A DNA stretch of 64,000 nucleotides, taken from CBDFGQ01 sp965247295 (GTDB lineage: Bacteria > Chloroflexota > Dehalococcoidia > Lucifugimonadales > JAGWBF01). Location of the stretch: NCBI GenBank assembly GCA_965247295.1, contig CBDFGQ010000008.1, positions 372,001-436,000 of the forward strand, written 5' to 3'. Of the stretch, positions 17,870-26,992 are shown in pieces (the stretch's first letter is position 1; each line of letters starts with the position of its first letter). Under the pieces are notes generated by a model. It worked only from the letters and a program-made list of their open reading frames with translations, was not told the DNA's origin and did no database searches. Position numbers and translations under genes: made by a program.

Positions 17870-17966
17870 GGGAGTGGATGGGGCCCGGTGGCTCTTGCGG
17901 ACTTCAAATCCGTTGTGCCTCGTTAAGCACGGGGTAGGTGGGTTCGACTCCCTCCCACTCCCGCCA
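17870..17966 (+). tRNA. selC: tRNA-Sec (anticodon TCA)
   Basis: 97 nt including encoded CCA. An 8-bp acceptor stem GGGAGTGG/CCACTCCC, a 6-bp D stem GGGGCC/GGCTCT with a 4-base loop, the anticodon arm CGGA-CTTCAAA-TCCG with TCA, a long variable arm (GTGC/GCAC), a TTCGACT T-loop and G73-CCA are the features of bacterial selenocysteine tRNA; the anticodon arm is like that of E. coli selC. One T-stem pair is a T-T mismatch, also present in the partial copies. selA, selB and selD are not in the window, so Sec use is inferred. Confidence 0.93.
17902..17966 (+). repeat. selC 3' half, the presumed attL core
   Basis: The 65 bp from the anticodon loop to CCA recur in the same orientation at 41164-41227 (3 mismatches) and 60146-60210 (1 mismatch). 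This is the segment an integrating element carries to rebuild the tRNA when it inserts. Confidence 0.8.
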
Positions 17967-17989
17967 ATATAAACTGGGACAATATTGGC
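17963..17989. repeat. Inverted repeat overlapping the selC 3' end
   Basis: GCCAATAT, an 11-bp spacer, ATATTGGC: a perfect 8-bp inverted repeat starting in the tRNA GCCA. The copy at 41224 keeps only the left arm. It could be a recombinase-binding arm or a weak tRNA terminator. Confidence 0.45.
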
Positions 17990-18815
17990 TGTTATCGAGA
18001 GCTGTCCCGCGTTCTAAACCAGCCGATTGTCCACGAACCTTTTCGCCGGCCTACCTAGACAGATATAGCGGCCCCCCATCTGACATTATGGTGGGGTCCT
18101 ATTTATGTGGGCAAGGGAGCCGTCTCTGTCCGGGGACCTTCCATGCCCCCCTCCAGGCGAAATTGTGGGTATCAGTTCTGTGTCCCCTTCCGGTATCGGT
18201 ACGGGCATATCGGCCAGGTCATCATTATCACCAGCAGCCTGGCTTAAGCCTTAGTCACAGCTGCCTCCCTATCCCTTGTACCTATGGTAGGGTAGTGTTT
18301 CCACGTCACACCAGCGGCAGTTGTCATTGGTCATATACACAGGGGACGTTTCATACAGGACACCCCGACATAGCCTGCATGTAGGTCAGCACTCGCAAGA
18401 GTCCCCGAATGCCCGAGAAGGACATATCCAGGTGGAGGCCAGGGGCGACTATAGAGGGCCTGGGCTGATGGCCTTCGCAGTCGTGGTACACCGATGGTCC
18501 TTGACCAGCTCGAGTTTGGTCACAGCACCCTTGAACGAACGGCCCCTCTCTCTTATTCGCCCAAGAGACTACACGGCCGGCGATAAAGGCGGCTTTGACT
18601 TCAAGCCACCATGAGTGTAGCTTATCCACATGCTGATGACCATCCACGTAGTTGGAGACGGAAGTGGAGCTAAGGGGAAAGCGGTACTTACTGACGGCCT
18701 TCGACGGCACCTAGGGCCTTTCCAATAAAATTAGCGACTTTTGGCGAGAATGAGGAAGCGCCGCTGGACTTGATCACAGCTATGTCATGGCGGCCTGCGA
18801 TAAGGGAGAGTTGAA
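17990..18815. other. Gene-poor stretch after selC
   Basis: About 820 bp with no supported gene. Open frames on both strands lack start signals and resemble no family I know. As the presumed left end of a selC island it is where an integrase would be expected; none is left. Confidence 0.45.
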
Positions 18816-19814
18816 ATGGTGATGGAGCGAACCCGCTCACCCATTGAGCGAAACATCGCTATGGAGCTGGTCCGGGTAACCGAGGCGGCAGCCATGGCGG
18901 CCGCTCGGTACATGGGTGTAGGCGACAAAGAGCTCGTGGACCAGGCAGCGGTCGACGCGATGCGCTTCAGCCTGGGGGGCGTGTCGATGGATGGGGTCGT
19001 TGTCATTGGCGAAGGGGAAAAGGACAAGGCGCCCATGCTGTACATCGGCGAGCGTATCGGCGATGGGTCGGAGCCCAAGGTGGACATCGCCGTAGACCCC
19101 ATCGATGGCACCACTCTTCTCTCAAATGGGCTTCCCGGTGCCATTGCGGTCGTGGCCCTCTCAGCGCGGGGCACCATGAACTGCCCAAGGGAGCTTGTGT
19201 ATATGAACAAGATCGCAGTTGGCCCTGCCGCAAAGGATGTTATCGACATTAACGCCCCGGTCGCTGTGAATCTGGGGAATGTCGCGAGAGCCATGGGCCG
19301 GCAGGTACGAGAGTTGACGGTGGTCTCGCTGGACCGTCCTCGTCACGACCAGCTGCTGAAAGACGTCCGCACCGCCGGGGCCCGCGTCAAGCTTATATCC
19401 GACGGTGACGTTGCTGCCGGCATCCAGGCGGTGATGGCCGACTCGGAGGTTGACATACTCATGGGCATCGGGGGGACGCCGGAGGCTGTCCTCACGGCGG
19501 CGGCGATCAGGTGCATCGGCGGAGCCATTCAGTGCAAGCCCTGGCCTCGCCACGATGAGGACCGAGAGCGGTCCAAGGCGGCCGGCATCGACCTAGAAAA
19601 GGTGTACACTACCGAGGACCTCGTGGGCGGAGAGGATGTGTTCTTCGCTGCCACCGGCGCCAGCAGTGGGGAGCTCTTGAAGGGGGTAAGGTTCTTCGGT
19701 GACGGCGCCCGGACACAGTCATTGGTGATGCGCTCCCGCTCCGGCACCATCCGCTGGATCGATGCGCTGCATGACTTCACCCAACTGGACAAGATCCGGT
19801 TCCGTAATGGGTAA
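18816..19814 (+). CDS. glpX: Class II fructose-1,6-bisphosphatase
   Basis: 332 aa. It removes the 1-phosphate of fructose-1,6-bisphosphate in gluconeogenesis (some members also act on sedoheptulose bisphosphate). Li-sensitive phosphatase motifs are present: VVIGEGEKDKAPMLYIGERI and VDPIDGTTLLSNGLPGAIAV, with a C-terminal IGGTPEAVLTAAAIRCIGG. The ATG at 18816 has AAGGGAGAG upstream. A core-metabolism gene inside a putative island is unexpected; it may be a second copy or the island boundary may be wrong. Confidence 0.94.
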   Translation: MVMERTRSPIERNIAMELVRVTEAAAMAAARYMGVGDKELVDQAAVDAMRFSLGGVSMDGVVVIGEGEKDKAPMLYIGERIGDGSEPKVDIAVDPIDGTTLLSNGLPGAIAVVALSARGTMNCPRELVYMNKIAVGPAAKDVIDINAPVAVNLGNVARAMGRQVRELTVVSLDRPRHDQLLKDVRTAGARVKLISDGDVAAGIQAVMADSEVDILMGIGGTPEAVLTAAAIRCIGGAIQCKPWPRHDEDRERSKAAGIDLEKVYTTEDLVGGEDVFFAATGASSGELLKGVRFFGDGARTQSLVMRSRSGTIRWIDALHDFTQLDKIRFRNG

Positions 19815-20053
19815 GGCCAGTGTCGTCTGCTCTCTCATCTCGATCAGGTTCCGAGGCATGGCTCTGGCCCGCTCCTTCCCGTGTCGCTGGAACACCTCAG
19901 TGCCCATGACCATCCCGGCCAGACAGGAGGCCACGTGGTCGGGCGAGCGGCCCAGGAACCCCTGCCTAATCTCCGCTCAGGCGGTCAGCGCTTGCCTCCG
20001 CTGCACCAGCTCTTCATAGGAGCGGGGCACCTGCCAGCAACGGTTACTGGGCC

Positions 20054-22021
20054 TCATCGTGCTGCTGCCAGAATTCCCTCCTCGGCGCATACCACGGTGC
20101 CGTTGGAGAGGACGATGCCGTCGACACAGCGGCACTCGACTCGCCCTCCGTCAAACTGCTCCTCGTAGAGGCGCGCGTATAGACCCCCACGCGCGAGTAG
20201 CTCGCCGTGAGTTCCCTGTTCGACGATTCGGCCGTGGTCGACGGCGTAAATCACGTCCGCCGACATGATGGTTGACAGTCGGTGAGCGATGGCAATTGTG
20301 GTGCGGCCCTTCATTAGCGGCTCCAGCGCAGCCTGCACGTAGCGCTCACTTGTGGTGTCGAGCGCTGACGTCGCCTCGTCCAGGATTAACAACCGGGGCT
20401 GGTGCAATATAACGCGGGCGATGGCCAGGCGTTGCCGTTCCCCTCCCGAAAGCCGGTATCCCCGTTCTCCTACCACAGTGTCGTAGCCGTCTGGAAACTC
20501 CATGATCCGCTCATAGATGTACGCGGCCCTGGTGGCAGCGTCTATCTCTTCTTGTGTTGCATCTGGCTTTCCGTACAAGAGATTGCTGCGAAGACTCGCG
20601 TGAAACAGGTAGCTGTCCTGAGTCACGAATCCAATGAGCTCCGATAGTGCCGAAAGGGTGATCTTACGAACATCGGTCCCATCAATGCGTACAGTTCCCT
20701 CGGTGGCATCATAAAGCCGAGGGACCAGATGCGCGATCGTGGTCTTGCCTGCGCCGCTTGGCCCCACCAAGGCAGTTAGCTGGCCGGGTTGGATTTCGAA
20801 GCTTACCCCGTCCAGCGCCCACCGCTGCTCAGAGTCATCCAGTTGTTTTCCTTGGAGTCGCTCATCGGCCGTCAGACCGTAGTTGACCCGCACTGATTCA
20901 AATTTAACGGCGCCGGATACCTGTTCGGGTTTGAGGGTGATGGCGTCAGGAGCATCGACGATCTCCTGCTTGAGGTCGAGATATGCGAAGATCCGCTCGA
21001 AAAGTGCCATAGACGACTGCAGCTCGACCGACACTTCCAAAAGCCTCCCAATTGGGAAGTACAGACGGCTCTGCAATGTGGTAAAGGCGATTACAGTCCC
21101 TGCGGAAATTCCCCCCGGGCCAATTCCTTCGATTAAATAGCCGGCTAGAAGGTAGATGAAAGCGGGTGAGATGGACATGAATGTCATCACTACCGCGAAA
21201 AACGAGTGGCCTATCATCTGTTGACGTACCACCAGCTCGGACAGCTCCTGGTTGTGCCTGTGGAAATGTCCCATTTCTTGGTTTTGCCTTCCAAATAGCT
21301 TGGCTAGCATGATCCCTGATACCGAGAGGGTCTCCTGGGTGATAGCTGTCATCTCGGCGGTCGACTGCTGAGCCTTGGAGGTCACCGCTCGACGCCGTGA
21401 GCCGACAATCTTAGTAAGGGCAAAGAACACCGGCACAGTTGCTATCGCGACCAGCGTGAGTTGCCAAGACAGGATCAACATCGCCACCAGGGTACTGATG
21501 ACGATCACGGTGTTGGATATTGTGTCAGACACGGTGCTGGTTACCACCGTTTGAACACCCAGGACGTCGTTGGAGACCCTCGACTGTATTTCCCCGGTGC
21601 GGGTTCCGGTGAAGAAGCCAAGGGACATGCCTTGAAGATGGCCGTACAGTGTGTCGCGCAGGTCGCGGATCACACTCTGCCCCACCTTATTGGTCCGGTA
21701 GGTCTGCACGATTCCAAGTCCTCCGGTCGTAACCGCGATGACCGTCATCAAACCGACGAGCAGCCACAACAGGTTAAGGTCAGGTCCGCCGCCCGACGGG
21801 AACAGTGCCGAGTCAAACACCACTTTGATGAGCAGCGGGTTGACCACGCCAAGACCGGCGGTCACCAGGATCAACAGACCGACCATGGCTACCTGAAACC
21901 AATATGGCCAGAACAACCGGATGATTCGAGGGAGAAGTCTGCGCTCGACGGCTCTGTCATCGCTAGGCTTGAGCTTCTTTCTTCTCAATAGGTATCCGAA
22001 TAATGTCTTGAAGATGCTCAC
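20054..22021 (-). CDS. ABC exporter, fused permease and ATPase (MsbA/MDR type)
   Basis: 655 aa half-transporter. Residues about 30-340 are the six-helix exporter membrane domain; about 370-620 are the nucleotide-binding domain with Walker A GPSGAGKTT, signature LSGGERQRLAIARVIL, Walker B LLILDEATSALD and the switch His in AIAHRLST. It probably works as a homodimer that exports lipids, peptides or drugs; the substrate cannot be told. The final 30 residues beyond LYARLYEEQFDGG are a non-conserved tail. It is convergent with glpX, with about 240 bp of empty sequence between. Confidence 0.92.
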   Translation of the reverse strand: MSIFKTLFGYLLRRKKLKPSDDRAVERRLLPRIIRLFWPYWFQVAMVGLLILVTAGLGVVNPLLIKVVFDSALFPSGGGPDLNLLWLLVGLMTVIAVTTGGLGIVQTYRTNKVGQSVIRDLRDTLYGHLQGMSLGFFTGTRTGEIQSRVSNDVLGVQTVVTSTVSDTISNTVIVISTLVAMLILSWQLTLVAIATVPVFFALTKIVGSRRRAVTSKAQQSTAEMTAITQETLSVSGIMLAKLFGRQNQEMGHFHRHNQELSELVVRQQMIGHSFFAVVMTFMSISPAFIYLLAGYLIEGIGPGGISAGTVIAFTTLQSRLYFPIGRLLEVSVELQSSMALFERIFAYLDLKQEIVDAPDAITLKPEQVSGAVKFESVRVNYGLTADERLQGKQLDDSEQRWALDGVSFEIQPGQLTALVGPSGAGKTTIAHLVPRLYDATEGTVRIDGTDVRKITLSALSELIGFVTQDSYLFHASLRSNLLYGKPDATQEEIDAATRAAYIYERIMEFPDGYDTVVGERGYRLSGGERQRLAIARVILHQPRLLILDEATSALDTTSERYVQAALEPLMKGRTTIAIAHRLSTIMSADVIYAVDHGRIVEQGTHGELLARGGLYARLYEEQFDGGRVECRCVDGIVLSNGTVVCAEEGILAAAR

Positions 22022-22058
22022 CTTTCCCTAGTTCTCCTTCTCATGATGTACCGTCGGA

Positions 22059-23990
22059 TTATGCTCGGCGATCCGCCGCTGTACCACCGAACAGAGCATA
22101 GTGTTCTGCTGCCTGGCTCACCACTGTCTCGATATCACCTTCCAGGAGGTAGCCCTCACCCACCAGGGCTTGGGCCGCCACTCGAACGCGGCGTAGGTAC
22201 TCCGCCTTCGAGGCGTAGCGTTCCTCTATGGAAGGGCGTGGGTCACCCGAAGCATCCCTCTCGATCCTGGTAGCCGGGAAGGGGATGGATGAGCCGAATA
22301 GCCCCGATATGTCCATGATCTCGCCCGCCCCACCGATTTCGGCGTGGCGGAGGTTCCATCCGGTGTGAGTTGCCAGAGGTACGCTGACATCGGGCAGCCG
22401 GATGCCGGCGAGCTCGTTTCCGTCCTCATCTACCGCGGAGACGAAGCTAGGGTAAACGTTACCGACTACCGGCGGCACCTGGGACGGGATGCCCGGCTCC
22501 GACTCCGAACCGAAGTCAAGCCTGGTTAGATTGGGTAAGTGGGTGGGAGAATTCACTCCCGGGAACGCCCGTACCGTCGCCGCCACGCGATCGGCTGGCA
22601 CCGCCGTCCCATCCGCCAGAAGTGGATGTTTGCTAGGTGGTGGCGCCTCACCACTGGTCACCCATCGGTCCAGGTTCGACAGCACGGCGCGCAGCAAGGG
22701 AGTGTAGTCCACGCAGTTGAGTTGGTGCTGTCCCCGGAAGCCGTCTCCCGGAGTCCTTTCGGTGGGTGGGTAGATGCCCGAAGAATGCTGCGTGCCGGCG
22801 AAGTGGTAGATGCGTACCGACTCGGAGGGCGTGAGGTCGTTGGTGGCTGATGCGTCGGTATGGATTAGAGAGGCGTCACCTCTCCAGTACTCGGCGGAGG
22901 AGTTGGAGAACAGGATTTTGGGCACCCTACCCATATCCGTAAGCTTCGCCAGCAGCGCATCGGTCCGCTCGGTCTCGGGATCGGTCTGCGAGGTATCGGC
23001 GAAGGGGAATAGACAGCCCATGCTCTGCTTCCAGGAGGTAGAGGGTTGGCCAAACCGCTGGTTGAACTCACCCATTCTCCCCCCGGCGATGTGCGGGCGC
23101 AAGAACCTGCCACTCTGAGACGCCCCAAAGCCGTAGGCGAACTCCACGTCGGCGGCACAGGGGTTGCCCTGGGCGTCTGTGCCGTGTTTCAGGAAAGAAA
23201 CCAGGTCTCGGGTGGCGGCGAATCCCAGCCCCACCACCGGGGCGCCGGCGGTGGGGTAAATCACCTGGTACACTTTCCCAGGCTGGAATCCGGCAGCCAT
23301 ATAGATATGGGACTGGTCGGGCATGACCCGTTTGTCCTCCAGCCTGGCGAAGGACCACTCGTCCCGAGGCACCTTTCTGGGTGGTCCATCGTCGTAGTCC
23401 CGCACCAGCAGGGTTGCTTCCGGATCGTTAACGTCCACGATAGGGTAAGGCCGGTGCATGGCATCGGACAGGGGCTGGACCTTGATGGGGACGTTGGGCT
23501 GGAACTTGACCACGATCTTACCGGATATCGGCCCATCGGGCCCTGTCGCCTCGGGCACTTTGAGACCGAGGAGCCCTTTGACAGTCGGTACGTCGTGTTG
23601 CCAGCCACACCAGACCAGGGTATATCCCTGGCTCATCAGGAAGCCGTTGCCCGGGTCGATGGGAGCGTTGGGGTCCGGCACGTCCTGGGCGGCGTTAAAA
23701 TACTTCAGGGCGCGACGTCTGCCCCGGTTCAGCACATCCAGCAGGATACGGTGGTTCCCGCGTCGCGATTCGACGGGTTTAAGGATGGACATATCCGCGG
23801 AGAACAGCACGAAGCCGTCGGAGTCCCGTGGCGCGAGTTGCAGGTCGGTGATGGCGGCGTTGGCACGATGCTCGGGGTCGACGGCGAATCGAGCGGTGCC
23901 GTCTAGCTGCTCATAATGGCCTACCTCTCCAAAGGTCATGCCTCCTGCCACGGTTCCTCGGGCGCTGATTTCCAAAGCTGTCAGTGCCAT
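22059..23990 (-). CDS. Alpha/beta hydrolase-domain protein (Abhydrolase_10 type)
   Basis: 643 aa. The whole protein resembles the large alpha/beta-hydrolase-domain family common in degraders of terpenoid and lactone compounds. The nucleophile region is YGFGASQSGRFLRPHI; other conserved stretches are GYTLVWCGWQHDVP near residue 120 and YHFAGTQHSSG in the second half. Substrate unknown; an esterase or lactonase is the likely role. It lies 37 bp upstream of the ABC exporter on the same strand. An IS3 element sits 70 bp upstream of its start and may have replaced its promoter. Confidence 0.85.
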   Translation of the reverse strand: MALTALEISARGTVAGGMTFGEVGHYEQLDGTARFAVDPEHRANAAITDLQLAPRDSDGFVLFSADMSILKPVESRRGNHRILLDVLNRGRRRALKYFNAAQDVPDPNAPIDPGNGFLMSQGYTLVWCGWQHDVPTVKGLLGLKVPEATGPDGPISGKIVVKFQPNVPIKVQPLSDAMHRPYPIVDVNDPEATLLVRDYDDGPPRKVPRDEWSFARLEDKRVMPDQSHIYMAAGFQPGKVYQVIYPTAGAPVVGLGFAATRDLVSFLKHGTDAQGNPCAADVEFAYGFGASQSGRFLRPHIAGGRMGEFNQRFGQPSTSWKQSMGCLFPFADTSQTDPETERTDALLAKLTDMGRVPKILFSNSSAEYWRGDASLIHTDASATNDLTPSESVRIYHFAGTQHSSGIYPPTERTPGDGFRGQHQLNCVDYTPLLRAVLSNLDRWVTSGEAPPPSKHPLLADGTAVPADRVAATVRAFPGVNSPTHLPNLTRLDFGSESEPGIPSQVPPVVGNVYPSFVSAVDEDGNELAGIRLPDVSVPLATHTGWNLRHAEIGGAGEIMDISGLFGSSIPFPATRIERDASGDPRPSIEERYASKAEYLRRVRVAAQALVGEGYLLEGDIETVVSQAAEHYALFGGTAADRRA

Positions 23991-24122
23991 AGAGCACCTC
24001 CATCCCGGTGTGATGAACGATCTTGTATCTGCTTGCCAAGGAATCCGACGGAATCAAAGTGAGGTAGGATGGAAAAAATGGACACCAAAGTCGGAGTAGG
24101 ATAATACGACGGAGGTGTCAGA

Positions 24123-24437
24123 ATGAAAAGGGTTCCACAAGGAAGGTACAGCAGGGAATTCCGGCAGGAAGCAGTGAGGCTGGTAACAGAAGAGAAGCTA
24201 TCATTGCCAGAGGCAGGCCGCCGGCTGTCCTTGCCGCCATCGACATTAGGGTACTGGGTGAAGGCACATAGGGCTGGCAAACTGGGAGATGTGGGCAAGA
24301 CGTACAGGCCCATGACAGAAGTAGAGATGGACCTTGCCCGGACGAAGAAGGAACTGGCGGAAGTGAAGATGGAGCGGGACATACTAAAAAAAGCAGCCGC
24401 GTACTTTGCCAGGGAGTCGCTGCCCGGTACGCGATGA
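24123..24437 (+). CDS. IS3-family transposase OrfA
   Basis: 104 aa, helix-turn-helix DNA-binding protein (YSREFRQEAVRLVTEEKLSL, then GRRLSLPPSTLGYWVKAHRA) with a C-terminal leucine-zipper-like helix. Near the end a run of seven A then G (24386-24393) is a classical minus-1 slippery site. Slipping there continues SSRVLCQGVAARYAMMKEL into OrfB without a stop, giving the OrfAB transposase. OrfB also overlaps the stop by 4 bases. Confidence 0.93.
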   Translation: MKRVPQGRYSREFRQEAVRLVTEEKLSLPEAGRRLSLPPSTLGYWVKAHRAGKLGDVGKTYRPMTEVEMDLARTKKELAEVKMERDILKKAAAYFARESLPGTR

Positions 24438-25297
24438 TGAAAGAACTGCGGCTCGACTACCCCAAATGTGTCTTGGGCCGGTTGTTGAACGTATCGGCCA
24501 GTGGCTACTATGCCTGGGTGGACCGGCCATCGTCCAGGCGAGCACAGGAGGAAGTGCGGCTGGAGCTGGAGATCAGGGCAGCCCACAAGCGGACGAGACA
24601 GACCTATGGCCCGGAACGGTTACAGCGCGACCTGGCGGAGCATGGCGTTCGGGTGGGCATCTGTCGCATCAAGCGTATCCGAAAGAAGCTTGGCATACGC
24701 TGCAGGCAGAAGAGGAGATTCAAGGCCACCACCGACTCCGGGCACAGACTACCGGTTGCGGATAACATATTGGGCCAGCAGTTCAAGGTCTGGAGGCCGA
24801 ACACTGTGTGGGTGAGTGACATCACCTATATACCGACCGATGAGGGCTGGCTATATCTGGCGGGCCACAAGGACCTGTTCACCGGAGAGATTGTGGGCTA
24901 TGCCATGGGAGAGCGGATGACCAAGAACCTGGTTAGTCAGTCTCTATTGCGGGCGCTGAGAGCCAAACGTCCAGCGAGGGGCCTGATGCATCACTCTGAC
25001 CGAGGCAGTCAGTATTGCTCCCAGGAATACAGAGGTTTTCTCGAGCGGTCTGGCCTGCGATCTTCCATGAGCGGGAAGGGGAACTGCTTTGATAATGCTC
25101 CGATGGAGAGCTTCTGGGCCACACTCAAGCAGGAGTTGGTCCACCACCGTCATTACAGAAGCAGGCAGGAGGCAGCTCGAGAGATCACGGAATATATCGA
25201 GCTCTTCTATAACCGCCAGCGCCGCCAGGCCAGGCTGGGGTTCCTGTCACCCGCGGCGTATGAGCAGAGATTCTATGCCGGACTACCAGCAGCATGA
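24434..25297 (+). CDS. IS3-family transposase OrfB (DDE integrase domain)
   Basis: 287 aa with an intact rve-type catalytic triad: first Asp in WVSDITYIPT, second in LMHHSDRGSQYCS, Glu in NAPMESFWATLKQE. An HTH_21 region (RQTYGPERLQRDLAEHGVRV) precedes it. The product is probably made mainly as the OrfAB frameshift fusion. All motifs are intact, so the element is likely still mobile. Confidence 0.93.
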   Translation: MMKELRLDYPKCVLGRLLNVSASGYYAWVDRPSSRRAQEEVRLELEIRAAHKRTRQTYGPERLQRDLAEHGVRVGICRIKRIRKKLGIRCRQKRRFKATTDSGHRLPVADNILGQQFKVWRPNTVWVSDITYIPTDEGWLYLAGHKDLFTGEIVGYAMGERMTKNLVSQSLLRALRAKRPARGLMHHSDRGSQYCSQEYRGFLERSGLRSSMSGKGNCFDNAPMESFWATLKQELVHHRHYRSRQEAAREITEYIELFYNRQRRQARLGFLSPAAYEQRFYAGLPAA

Positions 25298-25387
25298 AAG
25301 GTTTGGTGTCCACTATTTACGTCCGACCTCATAGGTCTGCTTGGCTACGAGGCTACGTGGCGAACTTTGTTCAACCATGCGTGGCGA

Positions 25388-26248
25388 CTATTGAACCAGG
25401 GCTCGTCCCTTCAGCTTCCGGTACACCTCCTGGACTTTCTCGTCCAGGCTTTCGAACCCCACCCAGTCACCGTATCTGTCATTTAGGGCATTGACTACTG
25501 TTGCAGAAGTGTCGCTCTCACTTCGTCCTTCTTGTATGGAGGCTCGTGTATTTCTTACCAGGTCATGTATGAAGTCACGAGATTCTACGATCCCGTGATG
25601 GTTCCCGATGGGGCCGTGCCCGGATACAAAGTGTTCCACAGATAATGCAACTAGTCTGTCGGCGGTGTCGGGCCATTCGGCCGGATAGCTGTCTCCGAGG
25701 TAAGGAACCCTTCGATCCTGGATCACATCTCCGGTGAATATCACCTTCTCTGCCGGTAGATGTATGAATATATCCCCACTGGTGTGGGCCTTACCTAAGT
25801 ACATTAGTTCCAGTTCTCTGCCGCCGAAGTACAGCCGCATGGTCGTTTCGAATGTTAGGTTTGGTCGAGTTATGTTCACGAGCCGAGCCTCTTCGGACCA
25901 GGCTAGCCCATCTGAGATCACCTTCTCACGCCATTGTTTGTTCCACTCGACGTCCAACATCTCACGGTAACAGTTCTGATGGCCAATGATCGTCGCTTCT
26001 GGAAACTCCTCGTTTCCCCACGCGTGGTCCCAGTGAGCGTGAGTGTTGATTACATACTGGACCGGCTTTTCGGTAATGTGGCGTATATCCTGGATGAGAT
26101 CGCGGGCGAAGGATGGAACTCGGAGTGAGTCGATCACAAGCACTCCTGCGTCGCCTACGATGAACCCTGAGTGTGTGTGTTCGTCATGGAGGCGTGCGTA
26201 CACACCGGTTTCCAGTTCGATGATCTCCGTTCCTGGTGTCGCAGTCAT
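25388..26248 (-). CDS. MBL-fold metallo-hydrolase
   Basis: 286 aa. The zinc-binding motif HAHWDH (H70, H72, D74, H75) is intact, followed by the third-site His in AHTSGDIFIHLP, the bridging Asp in VIFTGDVIQDRR and a terminal His in SGHGPIGNHHG. It belongs to the broad group of single-domain beta-lactamase-fold hydrolases that open lactones, thioesters or beta-lactams; no closer assignment is safe. Start ATG 26248 has AAAGGAG upstream. Confidence 0.88.
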   Translation of the reverse strand: MTATPGTEIIELETGVYARLHDEHTHSGFIVGDAGVLVIDSLRVPSFARDLIQDIRHITEKPVQYVINTHAHWDHAWGNEEFPEATIIGHQNCYREMLDVEWNKQWREKVISDGLAWSEEARLVNITRPNLTFETTMRLYFGGRELELMYLGKAHTSGDIFIHLPAEKVIFTGDVIQDRRVPYLGDSYPAEWPDTADRLVALSVEHFVSGHGPIGNHHGIVESRDFIHDLVRNTRASIQEGRSESDTSATVVNALNDRYGDWVGFESLDEKVQEVYRKLKGRALVQ

Positions 26249-26992
26249 ATAATCGCTCCTTTAAACGGTAATCCTCATTAATCATTAAAAGCTGGGTTTT
26301 GGCCCTAAGAATGTAGTCAGGAAATCATTCAGCATAGGGGTCCCTCTACTCTCCCAATTAAGGGGGGCCGGGGCTCTGCCCTGAATTGAGAGGGTTGCAA
26401 AAGTGCCCAGAAGAAGTCTTTAACACCCCTCATTTTACCCTTTCCGTGCCTATGGCGCATAGAACATCCGATTTTGGAGCGCTCTGGTGGGGCAGACACG
26501 CCAGGCCTGAAGAGCTTCTAAGTCGAGTTTAAGACTCCGCAATGGAGTGGAGTCTGTTCGAAGACTTTCCTTTCCTGGCCTTTCGGCAAATTCGGACAAT
26601 CGACGGGGAGGCCTGCGAGGGATGAAGCCCAGCGCCCCCAAATCCCTCTTGGACTCGCTGAGAAGCGGAGAGCCCTGGCTATCACCTTTCAAATCCCGAA
26701 GGTTTAAGTGCCTTGCCTTGGACTTGGCGGCGCCACGCCAGAGCTTTATACTATTGATGACGGTCTACGATGATAGCCCGCACCATCAGAGCGATAGTGC
26801 AAGGATTCGACCGGGCCGGGTTCGAGGCGCATCTGACCAATCTACATAGGACGCCTGATTTTATCGGTCCCAGCGAGGTCGAAGCCAAGAAGGACTACCT
26901 GGCCATGCTCCACTCTAGGAACAGGATCGCCTAGCAAACAGCGCCATGGCAGATGTGGGAAATGATCGAGCATGATTGCCGCGGCAGCCGCA
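26249..26992. other. Gene-poor stretch
   Basis: About 740 bp. It holds a partial inverted repeat (CTCTCCCAATT near 26352 against AATTGAGAGGG near 26385) and one short open frame, listed separately. Nothing else is recognisable. Confidence 0.4.
26770..26934 (+). CDS. Possible small protein or gene fragment, unknown
   Basis: 54 aa from ATG 26770 to TAG 26934. Composition is coding-like (VQGFDRAGFEAHLTNLHRTP, then EVEAKKDYLAMLHSRNRIA), but there is no ribosome site and I recognise no family. It may be the tail of a lost gene. Confidence 0.25.
   Translation: MIARTIRAIVQGFDRAGFEAHLTNLHRTPDFIGPSEVEAKKDYLAMLHSRNRIA

Larger units (their letters stand above)
24060..25331 (+). mobile_element. IS3-family element, copy 1 (here IS-A)
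   Basis: 1272 bp, TG...CA ends, with terminal inverted repeats of about 30 bp that share TGAGGT at the tip and TGGACACCAAA inside. An apparently identical inverted copy is at 42033-43304. No clear target duplication flanks this copy (AAG left, TAG right). Confidence 0.9.

Noticed and set aside
17938..18384. 148-residue open frame starting inside selC
   Set aside because: It begins within the tRNA, has no ribosome site and no family likeness.
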